Source: Alistipes sp. CAG:435
Lineage (GTDB): Bacteria; Bacteroidota; Bacteroidia; Bacteroidales; UBA932
Direction: 5' to 3'
Assembly: GCA_000433355.1 (NCBI GenBank)
Contig: FR893179.1
Span: 124,001 to 188,000 of the forward strand
DNA length: 64,000 nt
The translations under genes and the position numbers were made by a program. Shown here one piece after another: positions 1 to 8,722 of the stretch; position 1 is the first letter of the stretch, and the number at the start of each line of letters is the position of its first letter. The notes beneath the pieces are model-generated. The model had not been told where the DNA came from. It did no database searches and was given only the letters and a program-made list of their open reading frames with translations.

Positions 1-2
1 AC

Positions 3-914
3 GGGCAGTTATCCCTCACAGGCTACTGCCAGACAGAGCCAATGAATATGCCGGTTAGGCCTAAGACCGGCAAACTGTCAGGAGACTTCCGCCGTTCATG
101 GCGCGGGGTGGATTACTTCGGGGAGTTTGCATGGGATTTCTCCGGAAAGAGTCCCGGAGCCATTCTTGGAGCCGTGTTTCCTTTGGGAGGCGATTGGAAA
201 CTCTCATCGGCTGTCCATAGTTATTCCTCAAGTTTCGGTTCTGATTATACGGGAGGGATACGAGGCTGGACAAAGACTTCCGACGAGCATGGAGCCACCG
301 TCGGGCTTGAGAAGGCGGGAGCTTTCCTTACGGCCGACCTTGCCGTCAAGGATGGAGACCGTAGCAAGAGACAGGTCCGTGTGCTTTTCAGATTGCCGTT
401 GCAGTTGACCAAGGTGATGGTTCTTTCTGTGAGGATTACGGAACGTTTCCGTCCTTACGAGGAGGTTCTTCGATACCGCACCGGGGCTCGTTGTGATCTG
501 GACTGGTCAAGTTCAGGGCTGTCGGCGCGTTACGGCCCGTCAGACAAGCCGGCCTGGAAGATCAGAGGCAGGCTTGAGGGACTGCTGTGCCGTTCGCTGG
601 CCGGTCTCGCCTACCTGGAAGGTGGACGGAAAACAGACTGGTTCAGCGCCTATCTTCGAGGAACCATATTCATTGTCGATAATTGGGATGACCGGATATA
701 TTCATACGAGCGGGACGCTCCGGGTAACTTCACTGTCCCGGCCTATTACGGGCGTGGATGGAGTCTGTCAGCTGTTTCCGGATGCAAATTGCGGCTTGGC
801 AGGGGAAGGGCCTTGAAACTGTACTTCAGGGCCTCGACAATGGCATATTCATTCATGAAAGAGCCAAAGCCTTCGGTTTCGGAAGCGAAGGCTCAGGCGG
901 TGGTGATGTTTTGA
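3..914 (+). CDS. C-terminal part of an outer-membrane beta-barrel protein (5' end outside window)
   Basis: The frame is open to the left edge, so this is the tail of a longer gene; the first ATG (42) is internal. The visible ~304 residues alternate hydrophobic and polar residues with many Tyr, Trp, Arg and Gly, as in beta-strands of an outer-membrane barrel. The block DRIYSYERDAPG followed by VPAYYGRG resembles the C-terminal barrel of Bacteroidetes proteins that carry ComEA-like helix-hairpin-helix repeats at the N-terminus. That comparison is from memory and the N-terminus is not visible, so the family is tentative. It ends 3 bp before the stop of the convergent mltD, with no obvious terminator between them. 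Confidence 0.55.
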   Translation, partial: GQLSLTGYCQTEPMNMPVRPKTGKLSGDFRRSWRGVDYFGEFAWDFSGKSPGAILGAVFPLGGDWKLSSAVHSYSSSFGSDYTGGIRGWTKTSDEHGATVGLEKAGAFLTADLAVKDGDRSKRQVRVLFRLPLQLTKVMVLSVRITERFRPYEEVLRYRTGARCDLDWSSSGLSARYGPSDKPAWKIRGRLEGLLCRSLAGLAYLEGGRKTDWFSAYLRGTIFIVDNWDDRIYSYERDAPGNFTVPAYYGRGWSLSAVSGCKLRLGRGRALKLYFRASTMAYSFMKEPKPSVSEAKAQAVVMF

Positions 915-917
915 CGG

Positions 918-2525
918 CTACTTTGGAATCCTTATTTTCATCCCAGGCTTGATGTTCTCGCCTATCCCGTTGAACTTCATGATCTTTTCGGCAGTCATGC
1001 CCGGGAACTTCTTCGCGATGCTGTAGAGGGAGTCACCAGCCTTCACGGTGTAGTCGGTGTAACTCAACTGGCTGGAGGCTGATTTGACAGCTGATGCGGT
1101 CGGCGCCCCGCCTCCCTTATAGATGCGGATCTTCTGCCCGATCCTGAGGTTAGTGCTTCTGAGGTGGTTCCACTTCTTGAGTTGGTTCACGGTGACATGG
1201 TACTTGGCCGCGATCTTTCCCAAAGTGTCGCCCTTCTTGACCTTATAAGTGATCGTGCCGCCTGAATATGTCTCACCGGACGAACGCTTCCCGTCATCCA
1301 CAAGGGTCTGCGGGTTGAGATATTCAGAAGCCTTGTATGTGTAGATCGAGTCCTCGTGGGCTATGAAGTCGCTGGAGTAGTTGTATGGAATCCGGAGGAT
1401 GTAGGTCTTGCTGTCGCCTGGAATCACATCCTTGATGTACTGTGGGTTAAGGTTTCTGAGCTCATCGACGGAGATTCCGACAAGCTCGCTGATCTGCTTG
1501 AAATGCAGGTTCTTGTGAATCTCGAATGTGTCCAGCTGGGCCGGCATCCGCATGTTTGCCGGAGCAAGTCCGTACTCCTTGCTGTAATGGATGGCGTACA
1601 TCGCCCCGACGAACGCCGGGACATAGCCTCTGGTCTCACGCGGAAGGTAGTCATAGACCGACCAAAAATCCCTTTTGCCCCCGTTCCTGCGAATGGCCTT
1701 GTTGATGTTGCCCGATCCGCAGTTGTAGGACGAGATCGCAAGGTTCCAGTCTCCGAATACGTTGTAGGAGTCGGTCAGGTAACGCGCGGCGGCATCGGCT
1801 GACTTGAACGGGTCAAGTCTCTCGTCCACGAAGGAGTTGATCTCCAGTCCATAGAGCTGCGCGGTCCTGAACATGAACTGCCACATCCCTTTCGCTCCCG
1901 CACTTGAGACCGCAACCGGGTTCAGCGCCGATTCGATGATGGCCATGTACTTGAGCTCGTCCGGGAGGTTGTACTTGTTGAATGTCTCCTCGAAGATCGG
2001 CATATAGTACTGGCAAAGCCCCAGGATCGTGCCCATCTTGGTCGGCATCTTCTCTGAATAGAGTATCATGTAGTTGCGGACCTTGTCGTTGTATGGGAGG
2101 GTGATGAAGGAGTTCATCTTTTCCAGCCTGGCTTTCATCACTTCGTCCGGAACGTTTGACGTGAACCGGATCGAATCCATGTCGTAGCCGTTCCCTTCCT
2201 CGTTCTTTCTGGCCTGACGGTGCAGATACCAGATACTCAGAAGGCTGTCCGTAACCTCCTGGGTATAGTCCTCGGGATTCAGTCCGGCCGCCGTCTTGAG
2301 TTTGTTCTCCTCATAGACATCGATCATCTCACCCGCGATGCTGTCTTTCAGGATGCTTTCATGCTTCAGTTTGTCCAAGGCTTTCTGAAGGGAATCGACC
2401 CGTTGTCTGAGTTCCTGATTCTCTTCCTTGATCTTTTTTCTGAATACCTGCGCTCCGGCGTTCCCTTGGAGCAGGAAGACCATGAGCAGTATGATGGGCA
2501 GTGTCGCGTATGTGGTTTTTCTCAT
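918..2525 (-). CDS. mltD: Membrane-bound lytic murein transglycosylase D-like, two LysM domains
   Basis: Cleaves the MurNAc-GlcNAc bond of peptidoglycan non-hydrolytically in the periplasm. The 535-residue product has an N-terminal signal segment (about 1-26), a charged coiled-coil-like stretch (about 32-60), and an SLT domain at about 170-290. The catalytic Glu is in AIIESALNP (E198), followed by the GMWQFM motif. Two LysM modules end the protein, starting at YKVKKGDTLG and YTVKAGDSLY. It is last in the minus-strand run parA-parB-DUF5683-mltD (gaps of 5, 8 and 15 bp), so it is probably cotranscribed with the partition genes, an arrangement common in Bacteroidetes. Confidence 0.93.
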   Translation of the reverse strand: MRKTTYATLPIILLMVFLLQGNAGAQVFRKKIKEENQELRQRVDSLQKALDKLKHESILKDSIAGEMIDVYEENKLKTAAGLNPEDYTQEVTDSLLSIWYLHRQARKNEEGNGYDMDSIRFTSNVPDEVMKARLEKMNSFITLPYNDKVRNYMILYSEKMPTKMGTILGLCQYYMPIFEETFNKYNLPDELKYMAIIESALNPVAVSSAGAKGMWQFMFRTAQLYGLEINSFVDERLDPFKSADAAARYLTDSYNVFGDWNLAISSYNCGSGNINKAIRRNGGKRDFWSVYDYLPRETRGYVPAFVGAMYAIHYSKEYGLAPANMRMPAQLDTFEIHKNLHFKQISELVGISVDELRNLNPQYIKDVIPGDSKTYILRIPYNYSSDFIAHEDSIYTYKASEYLNPQTLVDDGKRSSGETYSGGTITYKVKKGDTLGKIAAKYHVTVNQLKKWNHLRSTNLRIGQKIRIYKGGGAPTASAVKSASSQLSYTDYTVKAGDSLYSIAKKFPGMTAEKIMKFNGIGENIKPGMKIRIPK

Positions 2526-2540
2526 CCTTTCGTGCTCTTG

Positions 2541-3572
2541 TTAAAATCTAAGACCGACTTTGATTCCTATCGCGTTGTCCCCGAACGCTCCCATGCCGAA
2601 ACTCATAGGTGGAACCGAGCGTGTGGGGGATGCGATGGCATATTCATTATGTGGCGGGATATATTCATTATAAGGAGAGATGACGGTCGGCGTGACATTA
2701 AGGGTGAGCTCGTCGTTCATCTCGAAGTCCTGCATGTAGGCGAACACATTGGCATCGATAACTTGAAGCAGGTAGCTGCCTACAATAGCGACAACCGAAT
2801 AATCCCTGTAGCGCCTGTAAACATTCCTGAAGTACAGCGCCCTTTCCGCCGGAATGGAGCCGGTGTATCCTCCGTCAGGATTTGTCGCCTCGTTGTGGAT
2901 GCGCTTGAATCTTTTGTAGTTCTTGCTGTTCAAGGCGTAGAAATGGTAGGAACCGATCATCATTCCCCAATATATCGGAATCTTCCAATATTCCCCGTTG
3001 TACGCCTGCCCGAGTCCCGGCAGGAGGATTGAATATATCGTCGCCTTCCCAGGTTGGTTCTTCACATCCCTCTTGTAGTTGACAACTCCGTCCATGAGAG
3101 TGGCCCAGTAGATGAATCCGGCGCTTGCGAACATATACTTGGCCATGTCCTTCGAGCGAGTGTCCAGCTCGAACTCCATGTTAGGGTCAAGCGCCATGGC
3201 GATGTCATAACCCTTCTTGGAGTGCCTGTACTTGCTGTTGTAGTGGATTCCCAGTCCAAGGGTCGTTCCAATGCCGCCGTAGATTATCGGCAGTTTCCAG
3301 TACTGCTTGTTGTAGATCTGCTCGGATCCGATGAACACCGTCGATCCGGCGAACATGGTTCCGATCCTCAGTGTCGTGTCCTTGTGGCTGACCCCTCTGA
3401 AGAATTCCCGGAAAGACCACATCTTGTCCACGGAATCCCTCGCGGAGGTGGTGTCGCTCGGGTCATTGTAGGTCTGGTTGAACGCCTCTTCCCTGAACTG
3501 CGCTTTCGCGCCCGTGGAAAAGGCCGCCAGGCAGACAAGTGCCAGAGATATCCTGAGAATCAGATTCTTCAT
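2541..3572 (-). CDS. DUF5683 family membrane/periplasmic protein
   Basis: A 343-residue protein with a signal peptide ending near AKA-Q (about 25). It holds two related blocks: one around IYNKQYWKLPIIYGGIGT and a second around LLPGLGQAYNGEYWKIP. Both share the Y-N-x-x-YWK-x-P pattern typical of DUF5683, so the domain looks internally duplicated. Short hydrophobic Gly-rich segments suggest membrane association. Function is unknown. Its fixed place between parB and mltD in many Bacteroidetes suggests a cell-envelope role linked to growth or division, but that is inference from context. Confidence 0.8.
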   Translation of the reverse strand: MKNLILRISLALVCLAAFSTGAKAQFREEAFNQTYNDPSDTTSARDSVDKMWSFREFFRGVSHKDTTLRIGTMFAGSTVFIGSEQIYNKQYWKLPIIYGGIGTTLGLGIHYNSKYRHSKKGYDIAMALDPNMEFELDTRSKDMAKYMFASAGFIYWATLMDGVVNYKRDVKNQPGKATIYSILLPGLGQAYNGEYWKIPIYWGMMIGSYHFYALNSKNYKRFKRIHNEATNPDGGYTGSIPAERALYFRNVYRRYRDYSVVAIVGSYLLQVIDANVFAYMQDFEMNDELTLNVTPTVISPYNEYIPPHNEYAIASPTRSVPPMSFGMGAFGDNAIGIKVGLRF

Positions 3573-3580
3573 TGTTCTTC

Positions 3581-4519
3581 TTAGATGTTCGAGTCCTCAA
3601 GGGCCTTGAGGAACCTGCCCACTTCCTCGTCGGAGTTGAACTTGATTGTCATCGTTCCCTTTCCGGAGGCCGAGCGTTTCAGGCTGATGCTGTTATCAAA
3701 AAACTTGCCGATGTGCTCCAGAACCTTGTAATATTCATCCGGAAGGTCCTGCTGTTTTGTGGCCGCCTTTGTGTTTTCGTCCTTGCTCAGTTTGTGAACC
3801 TTCTCCTCCAGCTGGCGTACCGAAAGGCCGTCCTTGATCACGAGGTCGCAGAGAAGTTCTTGAATATGAGGGTCTTCCACTCCAAGCAGGACTTTCGCGT
3901 GTCCAGTGCTGAGAAGCCCGGTCTTGAGGTCGTGCTGGACTTTGGTCGGGAGTTTGAGAAGCCTCAGATAATTGGCCACTGAGGCTCGCTTCTTGCCGAC
4001 GCGCTGCGCCATCATCTCCTGGGTGAGGTTACACTCGTCCATCAGTCTCTGGTAGCTCATCGCCACCTCAATCGGATCGAGATCCTGCCTCTGGATGTTC
4101 TCCACGATGGCCATCTCAAGCATTCCCTGATCGTCCGCGGTGCGGATGTAGGCCGGGATGATGTCCATTCCAGCCCTCTTGCAGGCCTTGAACCTGCGCT
4201 CGCCGCTGATGATCTGATAGCGTCCGTTCTTGAGTTTGCGCACCGAGATCGGCTGGATGAGACCGAATGTCCTGATAGAGTCGGCCAGTTCCTCCAACGC
4301 CTCGTTGTCGAACGCCATACGAGGCTGGTAAGGGTTCGGCTCAATCAGATCCACAGGGATCCTGAGCACGTCACCGTAGTCCTGCTCGGGTTTTGACCCG
4401 GCGATCTCCTTATTGATATAGCCGACCGGCTTTCTTTCCGGCCCGATTGTCTGGATGTCTCCCAAAAGGGCGCTGAGCCCTTTGCCCAGCCTGCTTTCCT
4501 GCTTGCTATTGCTGCTCAT
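3581..4519 (-). CDS. parB: Chromosome partitioning protein ParB
   Basis: Binds parS sites, spreads on DNA as a CTP-dependent clamp and works with ParA in origin segregation. The 312-residue protein begins with a Lys/Arg-rich ParA-stimulating tail (RLGKGLSALLGD). The N-terminal ParB/Srx domain follows (about 50-140), with the CTP-binding GERRFKA motif at about 106-112. A helix-turn-helix comes next (LTQEMMAQRVGKKRASVANY, about 165-185), then a C-terminal dimerisation region. It starts 5 bp after parA, so the two are an operon. I did not see a parS-like 16-mer (TGTTTCACGTGAAACA) in the window. Confidence 0.95.
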   Translation of the reverse strand: MSSNSKQESRLGKGLSALLGDIQTIGPERKPVGYINKEIAGSKPEQDYGDVLRIPVDLIEPNPYQPRMAFDNEALEELADSIRTFGLIQPISVRKLKNGRYQIISGERRFKACKRAGMDIIPAYIRTADDQGMLEMAIVENIQRQDLDPIEVAMSYQRLMDECNLTQEMMAQRVGKKRASVANYLRLLKLPTKVQHDLKTGLLSTGHAKVLLGVEDPHIQELLCDLVIKDGLSVRQLEEKVHKLSKDENTKAATKQQDLPDEYYKVLEHIGKFFDNSISLKRSASGKGTMTIKFNSDEEVGRFLKALEDSNI

Positions 4520-4524
4520 TGTCT

Positions 4525-5295
4525 TTATCTCTCGTTCTTTTCCAACACTTCCTTGGCGAGGTTCATATAGTTGGTAGTTCCGTTGCTGACCACATCATAG
4601 AGGATTATCGGCTTGCCGTGCGAAGGGGCCTCGCTGAGACGTATGCTCCTCTGGATCACCGTATTGAAAACCATGTCCTGAAAATGTTCCTTCAGTTCGT
4701 TCACAACCTGCGCGTGAACCTTTGTCCTGCCGTCGAACATCGTCACGACGAACCCTTCGATGGTGAGCGACGGGTTCACGCCGCTCTGAACCAGTCTGAT
4801 GGTCTGGAGCAGTTTGCCGAGCCCCTCAAGGGCGAAGAACTCTGGCTGCACAGGAATCATCACGGAGTCGGATGCCGAGAGAGCGTTGATCGTGATGAGT
4901 CCCAAGGAAGGGGAACAGTCGATGATGATGTAGTCGTAGTTGTCGCGGATCGGGGCGAGTCTTCTTTTCAGAATCGTCTCCCTGTCCTCCACATCGATCA
5001 TCTCAATCTCCGCTCCGACAAGGTTGATGTGCGACGGAATCATCTGAAGGTCAGGAATCTCTGTCTGAATCAAGGCATCCTGAATGTCAATCGTGCCGAT
5101 CATCACCTCGTAGATCGTCCTCTTCTCGTCATTGTCCGGAGAGAAATTCAGTCCGGATGTGGTGTTGGCCTGCGGGTCGGCGTCGATGATGAGTATCTTC
5201 TTCTCCAGCACCGCGAGCGACGCAGCGAGGTTGATGGCGGTTGTGGTCTTTCCCACTCCGCCTTTCTGATTGGCTATTGCTATGACTTTTCCCAT
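4525..5295 (-). CDS. parA: Chromosome partitioning ATPase ParA/Soj
   Basis: Deviant Walker ATPase that drives segregation of ParB-bound origins over the nucleoid. At 256 residues it has the usual Soj length. Visible motifs are the deviant Walker A KGGVGKTT (11-18), the A' motif LIIDADPQ (about 36-43) with the following NTTSGL, and Walker B YIIIDCSPSLG. There is no N-terminal DNA-binding extension, as expected for a chromosomal rather than plasmid ParA. It is first in the parA-parB-DUF5683-mltD run; a TAnnTTTG box lies 24 bases upstream. Confidence 0.96.
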   Translation of the reverse strand: MGKVIAIANQKGGVGKTTTAINLAASLAVLEKKILIIDADPQANTTSGLNFSPDNDEKRTIYEVMIGTIDIQDALIQTEIPDLQMIPSHINLVGAEIEMIDVEDRETILKRRLAPIRDNYDYIIIDCSPSLGLITINALSASDSVMIPVQPEFFALEGLGKLLQTIRLVQSGVNPSLTIEGFVVTMFDGRTKVHAQVVNELKEHFQDMVFNTVIQRSIRLSEAPSHGKPIILYDVVSNGTTNYMNLAKEVLEKNER

Positions 5296-5318
5296 ATCCT
5301 GTGTGTATATTCAAATTT

Positions 5319-5326
5319 CAAAGTTA
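5319..5326 (-). promoter_or_regulatory. Putative -7 box of the parAB promoter
   Basis: On the minus strand the sequence reads TAACTTTG, matching the Bacteroidetes -7 consensus TAnnTTTG, 24 bases before the parA start. I see no good TTTG -33 box at the usual spacing, so the site rests on the -7 match and position. Confidence 0.4.
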
Positions 5327-5464
5327 CGGAAAATCTCTTGAAATGAAAAATCATTCGGTCTTGCTCGATTTTCCCGTTCTGAACTCTTGCGGCGACATTC
5401 CGGTCTCCCTGCGGAAGAATCAGCACAAATACGACGGATCGAGACCATCAGCGGAATCATCAAC

Positions 5465-5654
5465 CATCGCACAGGCACGGCTTCGGTGCGATGCGTTTTC
5501 CCTGATCCAGGATAGCCTTTTTAGAAGCGAAAAAGGGAAATAATGTCGCCCGTATGTGCTCGGCAGCACTCACGGGAGGCGAAAAGTGGGGCAAACGTTT
5601 CCCAAGAGTGCGGTATGCACTCTTGAGGATCAAAAGGGGCCGAAAGTGCTGCCG
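5465..5654. other. Gene-free region with several strong hairpins (possible structured RNA)
   Basis: The 396-bp space between parA and priA holds no credible gene but much pairing. CATCGCAC (5465-5472) pairs with GTGCGATG (5486-5493). CGGCAGCACT (5561-5570) pairs perfectly with AGTGCTGCCG (5645-5654). Inside that arch, CAAGAGTGC (5603-5611) pairs with GCACTCTTG (5617-5625) around a 5-base loop. A competing stem, CGCCCGT (5547-5553) with ACGGG-a-GGCG (5572-5581), overlaps the left arm and also encloses GTGCT/AGCAC. It could be a noncoding RNA, a leader before parA, or a remnant of a palindromic mobile element. It matches no RNA family I recognise. Confidence 0.4.
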
Positions 5655-5691
5655 ATGGGATCAAGCGTAAAGAGCATAAGTAAAAATCTAT

Positions 5692-8121
5692 TCAGGCCGG
5701 ATCGACATCAAGCGCGATGTGGCCTGTATATTTTTTCTCCTTCTCGAAGCGTTCCACCGCCGCCGCAAGCGTCTCCTTGTTTCTCGCCAGCGAACGGTCT
5801 TTCGGCAGCAATACCCTGATTTGGCGGATGTTCTGGTTCGAGATTTTGTCGATAGCCGGTGAATATGGTCCTATGACATTCGGGCCGTTCTGCACGCCCG
5901 GAGCGAAGCTGACCTTGACCGCCAAAGCTCCCCGCAGGTACTCTCCGAGATCCCGGCTCAGCAGGTCCACTCTGGCTTGGTTGTAATCTTTGATGACGAC
6001 TCCGATGACCCTTGAATATGGCGGATAACCGAACAGCTTCCTTTCCCCGAGGAAACGGGCCATTGTACCGTTCTCGTCCAGTTTCCCGTCTATGCTTTGA
6101 TAGACAGGGTGTTCCGGCTGTGAGGTCTGGATGACGAACAGACCTTTCTCTCCCCGCCGTCCGCAACGTCCTCTGAACTGTTCCAGAAGCTGGAGTCCTC
6201 TTTCGTCCGCCCTATAGTCCTCCTGCCCGAGGATAGAGTCGGCCTGAAGCACGGCCACAAGGGACAGTCCGCTGAAATCGAATCCCTTGGCGACCATCCT
6301 TGTGCCGATGAGTATGTCGATTTCCCCATTAGAGAATTTCCGGATGGTGTCCGTCTCATATTTCCGACTCTGTGCCGTGTCACTGTCCAGCCTCGCGATC
6401 CTTGCGTTCGGGAACAGTTTGGAGGCCTCCTCCTCGATCTTCTGTGTCCCTGAACCTAACGGTTTCAGTTCTCCTCCACATTTATGGCATTTCCCGGTAT
6501 ATTCATACACCCTGCCGCAGTAGTGGCAGACGAGCCTTTCGCTTCCGTCGGCGCGCCTGTGCAGGCTCAGGCTGACGTTGCAGCAGCGGCACTTCGGGAT
6601 GTCGCCGCACTCCTGGCACTGCACGATCGGGGAATATGCCCGCCTCTCCCTGAGAATCAGCACCTGCCGGTGTTCGCCGAGGCATTTGCCTATGTGCTCG
6701 ATGAGTTTCCTGGAGAAGTTCCCGATCATACCGTTCTTGCGCCGCTCGGCGATTGTGTCGATGATTTCGATGTCCGAGTCCGCTGCGTCGTAGAACCGTT
6801 TGTTCAAGGTGACAAGCCCGTAACGCCCTACGCTGCAATTGTACAGCGACTCCAGCGACGGCGTGGCCGATCCCAGAATGACGTTGGCTCCGAATATCTT
6901 CGCCATCATTATCGCCGTTTCGCGGCCGTTGTACCGAGGGGCAGGTGAGTCCTGCTTGTAGGAGGTGTCGTGCTCCTCGTCCACTATCACCAGCCCTAAG
7001 TTTTTATGCGGCAGGAATATGGCGCTTCGGGTCCCGAGGACAACATAGCCCTTTCCCTCTGCCGGCTCTCCAGCGTGCCTTAGGACGGTGGCCACCTCTC
7101 GCTTTCTGGACATTGTCTCTCCGGAATGGAACACAAGCAGTTCCGGGAATGTCTCGCTGATCCTGTCCTCCAGTTGTCTGCTGAGCGCTATCTCCGGAAC
7201 CAGATAAAGCACGTTCTTTCCCATCGCGAGCGTTTCCTGCGCCAGTTTCAGGTAAATCTCCGTCTTTCCAGATCCCGTCACCCCATGCAGCAACGCCGGC
7301 TTCCCTTTCGCAAAAATCTCTTTTATCTTTGAATATGCTTCCTCCTGTGCCGCTGACAATCTTATTTCCTTCTCTGTACCCTCGGACGTTTCGATTATGG
7401 ACCCACCTATTGGCTCTTCGTCCTGATGATATGTAACAGAGTCACCATAACCGGTCACTGAGCCAGTGGTTCGACAAAGCTCACCAACCATCGAAGTGAG
7501 CTCCCTGACCAATAATCCAATCTCCCCCTCCAACATCTCCTTCTCTGCCAAGTACCTTTCCCGACTCTCTGACTTCCGAGCTTTCGCGGCCAATTCCGCC
7601 TTTTTCTCCGCTCTTTCTTCCAGCCTCTTGATCTTATCCGCAATCTTTGTCCGATTCTTCTCTTCTCTTTCCACTTTGAGTGCCTCCTGACGGGCCTGCA
7701 CAACTTCCTTCTCCACTTTCTGCGCTGGATAAGCCGCCTTGTAAACTTCCCCGACAGTGCACAGGTAATATTCCGCTATCTGTCTCCATAGTTCAATCTC
7801 CTCCTTGGTGACCGGTTCCAACCCTTCAGCCATGCCTAAGATCGGCTTCACCTTGTCCACAATTCCCATCTCCTCCGCTTGTTTTCCTGCGTCCGCCATG
7901 CTTACCACTCCGACATATTCCTTTCCAGCAAAGTTCACCCGCACCCGGTCTCCGACCCTAACCTGTTCTTTGTCTCTTTCGGTCACTGAGCCTATCGAAG
8001 TGACCGGAAACAATCCAGACGCATCCCCAGCCGATTCACTCAATTCAATTTCTTGATAATAGAACGGCTCCCACTCCAGCCGGAGCGGAAGGATAACTTG
8101 TATGAAGATCCTGCCTGTCAT
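5692..8121 (-). CDS. priA: Primosomal replication protein N' (PriA helicase)
   Basis: Restarts stalled replication forks by binding fork DNA and loading the primosome. The 809-residue product has an N-terminal 3'-OH-binding domain and a Walker A GVTGSGKTEIY. Walker B is VIVDEEHDTSYKQ, the DEEH box typical of PriA. Zinc-binding Cys pairs are CQEC, CRCC, CHYC and CHKC, and helicase motifs V-VI include GTRMVAKGFDF and QFRGRCGR. Two copies of the CTTCGACAGG-type repeat are read in frame, near residues 39-47 and 204-223. The second falls in a charged region between the N-terminal domain and the helicase core, where PriA proteins vary. The next gene upstream is the divergent tRNA-Phe. Confidence 0.96.
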   Translation of the reverse strand: MTGRIFIQVILPLRLEWEPFYYQEIELSESAGDASGLFPVTSIGSVTERDKEQVRVGDRVRVNFAGKEYVGVVSMADAGKQAEEMGIVDKVKPILGMAEGLEPVTKEEIELWRQIAEYYLCTVGEVYKAAYPAQKVEKEVVQARQEALKVEREEKNRTKIADKIKRLEERAEKKAELAAKARKSESRERYLAEKEMLEGEIGLLVRELTSMVGELCRTTGSVTGYGDSVTYHQDEEPIGGSIIETSEGTEKEIRLSAAQEEAYSKIKEIFAKGKPALLHGVTGSGKTEIYLKLAQETLAMGKNVLYLVPEIALSRQLEDRISETFPELLVFHSGETMSRKREVATVLRHAGEPAEGKGYVVLGTRSAIFLPHKNLGLVIVDEEHDTSYKQDSPAPRYNGRETAIMMAKIFGANVILGSATPSLESLYNCSVGRYGLVTLNKRFYDAADSDIEIIDTIAERRKNGMIGNFSRKLIEHIGKCLGEHRQVLILRERRAYSPIVQCQECGDIPKCRCCNVSLSLHRRADGSERLVCHYCGRVYEYTGKCHKCGGELKPLGSGTQKIEEEASKLFPNARIARLDSDTAQSRKYETDTIRKFSNGEIDILIGTRMVAKGFDFSGLSLVAVLQADSILGQEDYRADERGLQLLEQFRGRCGRRGEKGLFVIQTSQPEHPVYQSIDGKLDENGTMARFLGERKLFGYPPYSRVIGVVIKDYNQARVDLLSRDLGEYLRGALAVKVSFAPGVQNGPNVIGPYSPAIDKISNQNIRQIRVLLPKDRSLARNKETLAAAVERFEKEKKYTGHIALDVDPA
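7453..7510. repeat. CTTCGACAGG-type palindromic repeat inside priA (decayed, about two units)
   Basis: Begins GGTCACTGAGCC and ends with a related ATCGAAGTGAG..TGACC tract; it is less well conserved than other copies. It is translated in frame as part of the charged linker of PriA. Confidence 0.6.
7981..8005. repeat. CTTCGACAGG-type palindromic repeat inside priA
   Basis: GGTCACTGAGCCTATCGAAG plus TGACC: a near-complete copy, read in frame in the N-terminal domain of PriA as part of VTSIGSVTERD. Confidence 0.8.
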
Positions 8122-8183
8122 GTGGCGAATTTAGCCAAAAACATCCACTCAGCGAAGAAAAACGCAAATTCTTCTCAAAAAAA

Positions 8184-8214
8184 TTTGCAGCCAAAAGAAA
8201 AATGCCTATCTTTG
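8184..8214 (+). promoter_or_regulatory. Promoter of tRNA-Phe
   Basis: TTTG (8184-8187) and TATCTTTG (8207-8214) are separated by exactly 19 bases, an excellent match to the Bacteroidetes sigma-ABfr consensus TTTG-N19-TAnnTTTG. The mature tRNA begins 18 bases further on. Confidence 0.85.
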
Positions 8215-8231
8215 CAATCCCAAACGGAAAC

Positions 8232-8304
8232 GGTGTCGTAGCTCAGATGGTAGAGCAATGGACTGAAAATCCATGTGTCGGCAGTTCGATTCTTCCCGAC
8301 ACCA
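8232..8304 (+). tRNA. tRNA-Phe (anticodon GAA)
   Basis: 73 nt. The acceptor stem GGTGTCG pairs with CGACACC at the 3' end, discriminator A; CCA is not encoded. The anticodon stem ATGGA/TCCAT encloses the loop CTGAAAA, with anticodon GAA at 8265-8267. The T-loop is TTCGATT. The D-arm reads GCTCAGATGGTAGAGC. Confidence 0.97.
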
Positions 8305-8312
8305 CTCCTTAG

Positions 8313-8349
8313 GCCGCTGATGAGTATTCATCGGCGGCTTTTCCTTTTT
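8313..8349 (+). terminator. Terminator after tRNA-Phe
   Basis: GCCGCTGATGAG pairs with TCATCGGCGGC around a short loop and is followed by TTTTCCTTTTTT, a typical intrinsic terminator just after the tRNA. Confidence 0.8.
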
Positions 8350-8655
8350 TATATATCAGTATCTGGTTTCTTCCGAGACGTGGCAGCGGGCTCGATTATC
8401 TTACCGTGAACCTATCATGCCTATAATCAAATGATTAGATAACTGTCTTCGGTTGGTTTACGCTAAAGACGAAGCGCTATCTGCTTGATAAAAAGCATGT
8501 TATTCGCCACATGCTGATACACAGTAGGTGATTGATAACGTGCTGATCATCAGTCGTTAAAGTGTTCAGCTTTAGCGCATTATTACTATAGGAATAATCT
8601 TGATGTCGTGATTTATAGTGACTTGTCTGCCACGGCAGCAATATTGACAGCCAAC
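8350..8655. other. Gene-free stretch after tRNA-Phe
   Basis: About 300 bases with no credible ORF. It contains a small hairpin (AGCATGT..ACATGCT, near 8497-8518) and the palindrome CTGATCATCAG near 8541-8551. The tract is more AT-rich than its neighbours. I found no second copy of the tRNA 3' end that would mark an integration site. Confidence 0.35.
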
Positions 8656-8709
8656 AAAAAACTCTTTCCGGAATTTTGGTAACGTGCAAAATTCCGGAAA
8701 GAGTTTTTT
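8656..8709. terminator. Perfect 23-bp-arm hairpin; terminator of the DUF3737 gene, likely bidirectional
   Basis: Left arm 8656-8678 (AAAAAACTCTTTCCGG...) and right arm 8687-8709 are perfect complements around the loop GTAACGTG. A-runs and T-runs at the ends give a U-tract in either direction. It sits 13 bases past the stop of the minus-strand gene. Confidence 0.8.
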
Positions 8710-8722
8710 GCTTGGCTCCCCT

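Noticed and set aside
5525..5680. c-di-GMP riboswitch, RNase P RNA, SRP RNA or tmRNA
   Set aside because: A GGGGCAAAC string recalls the c-di-GMP-I core, but the other conserved boxes are absent; conserved elements of the other RNAs are not found on either strand.
8232..8722. Prophage or integrative element at tRNA-Phe
   Set aside because: No integrase, no duplicated tRNA end and no phage genes in the flanking sequence.
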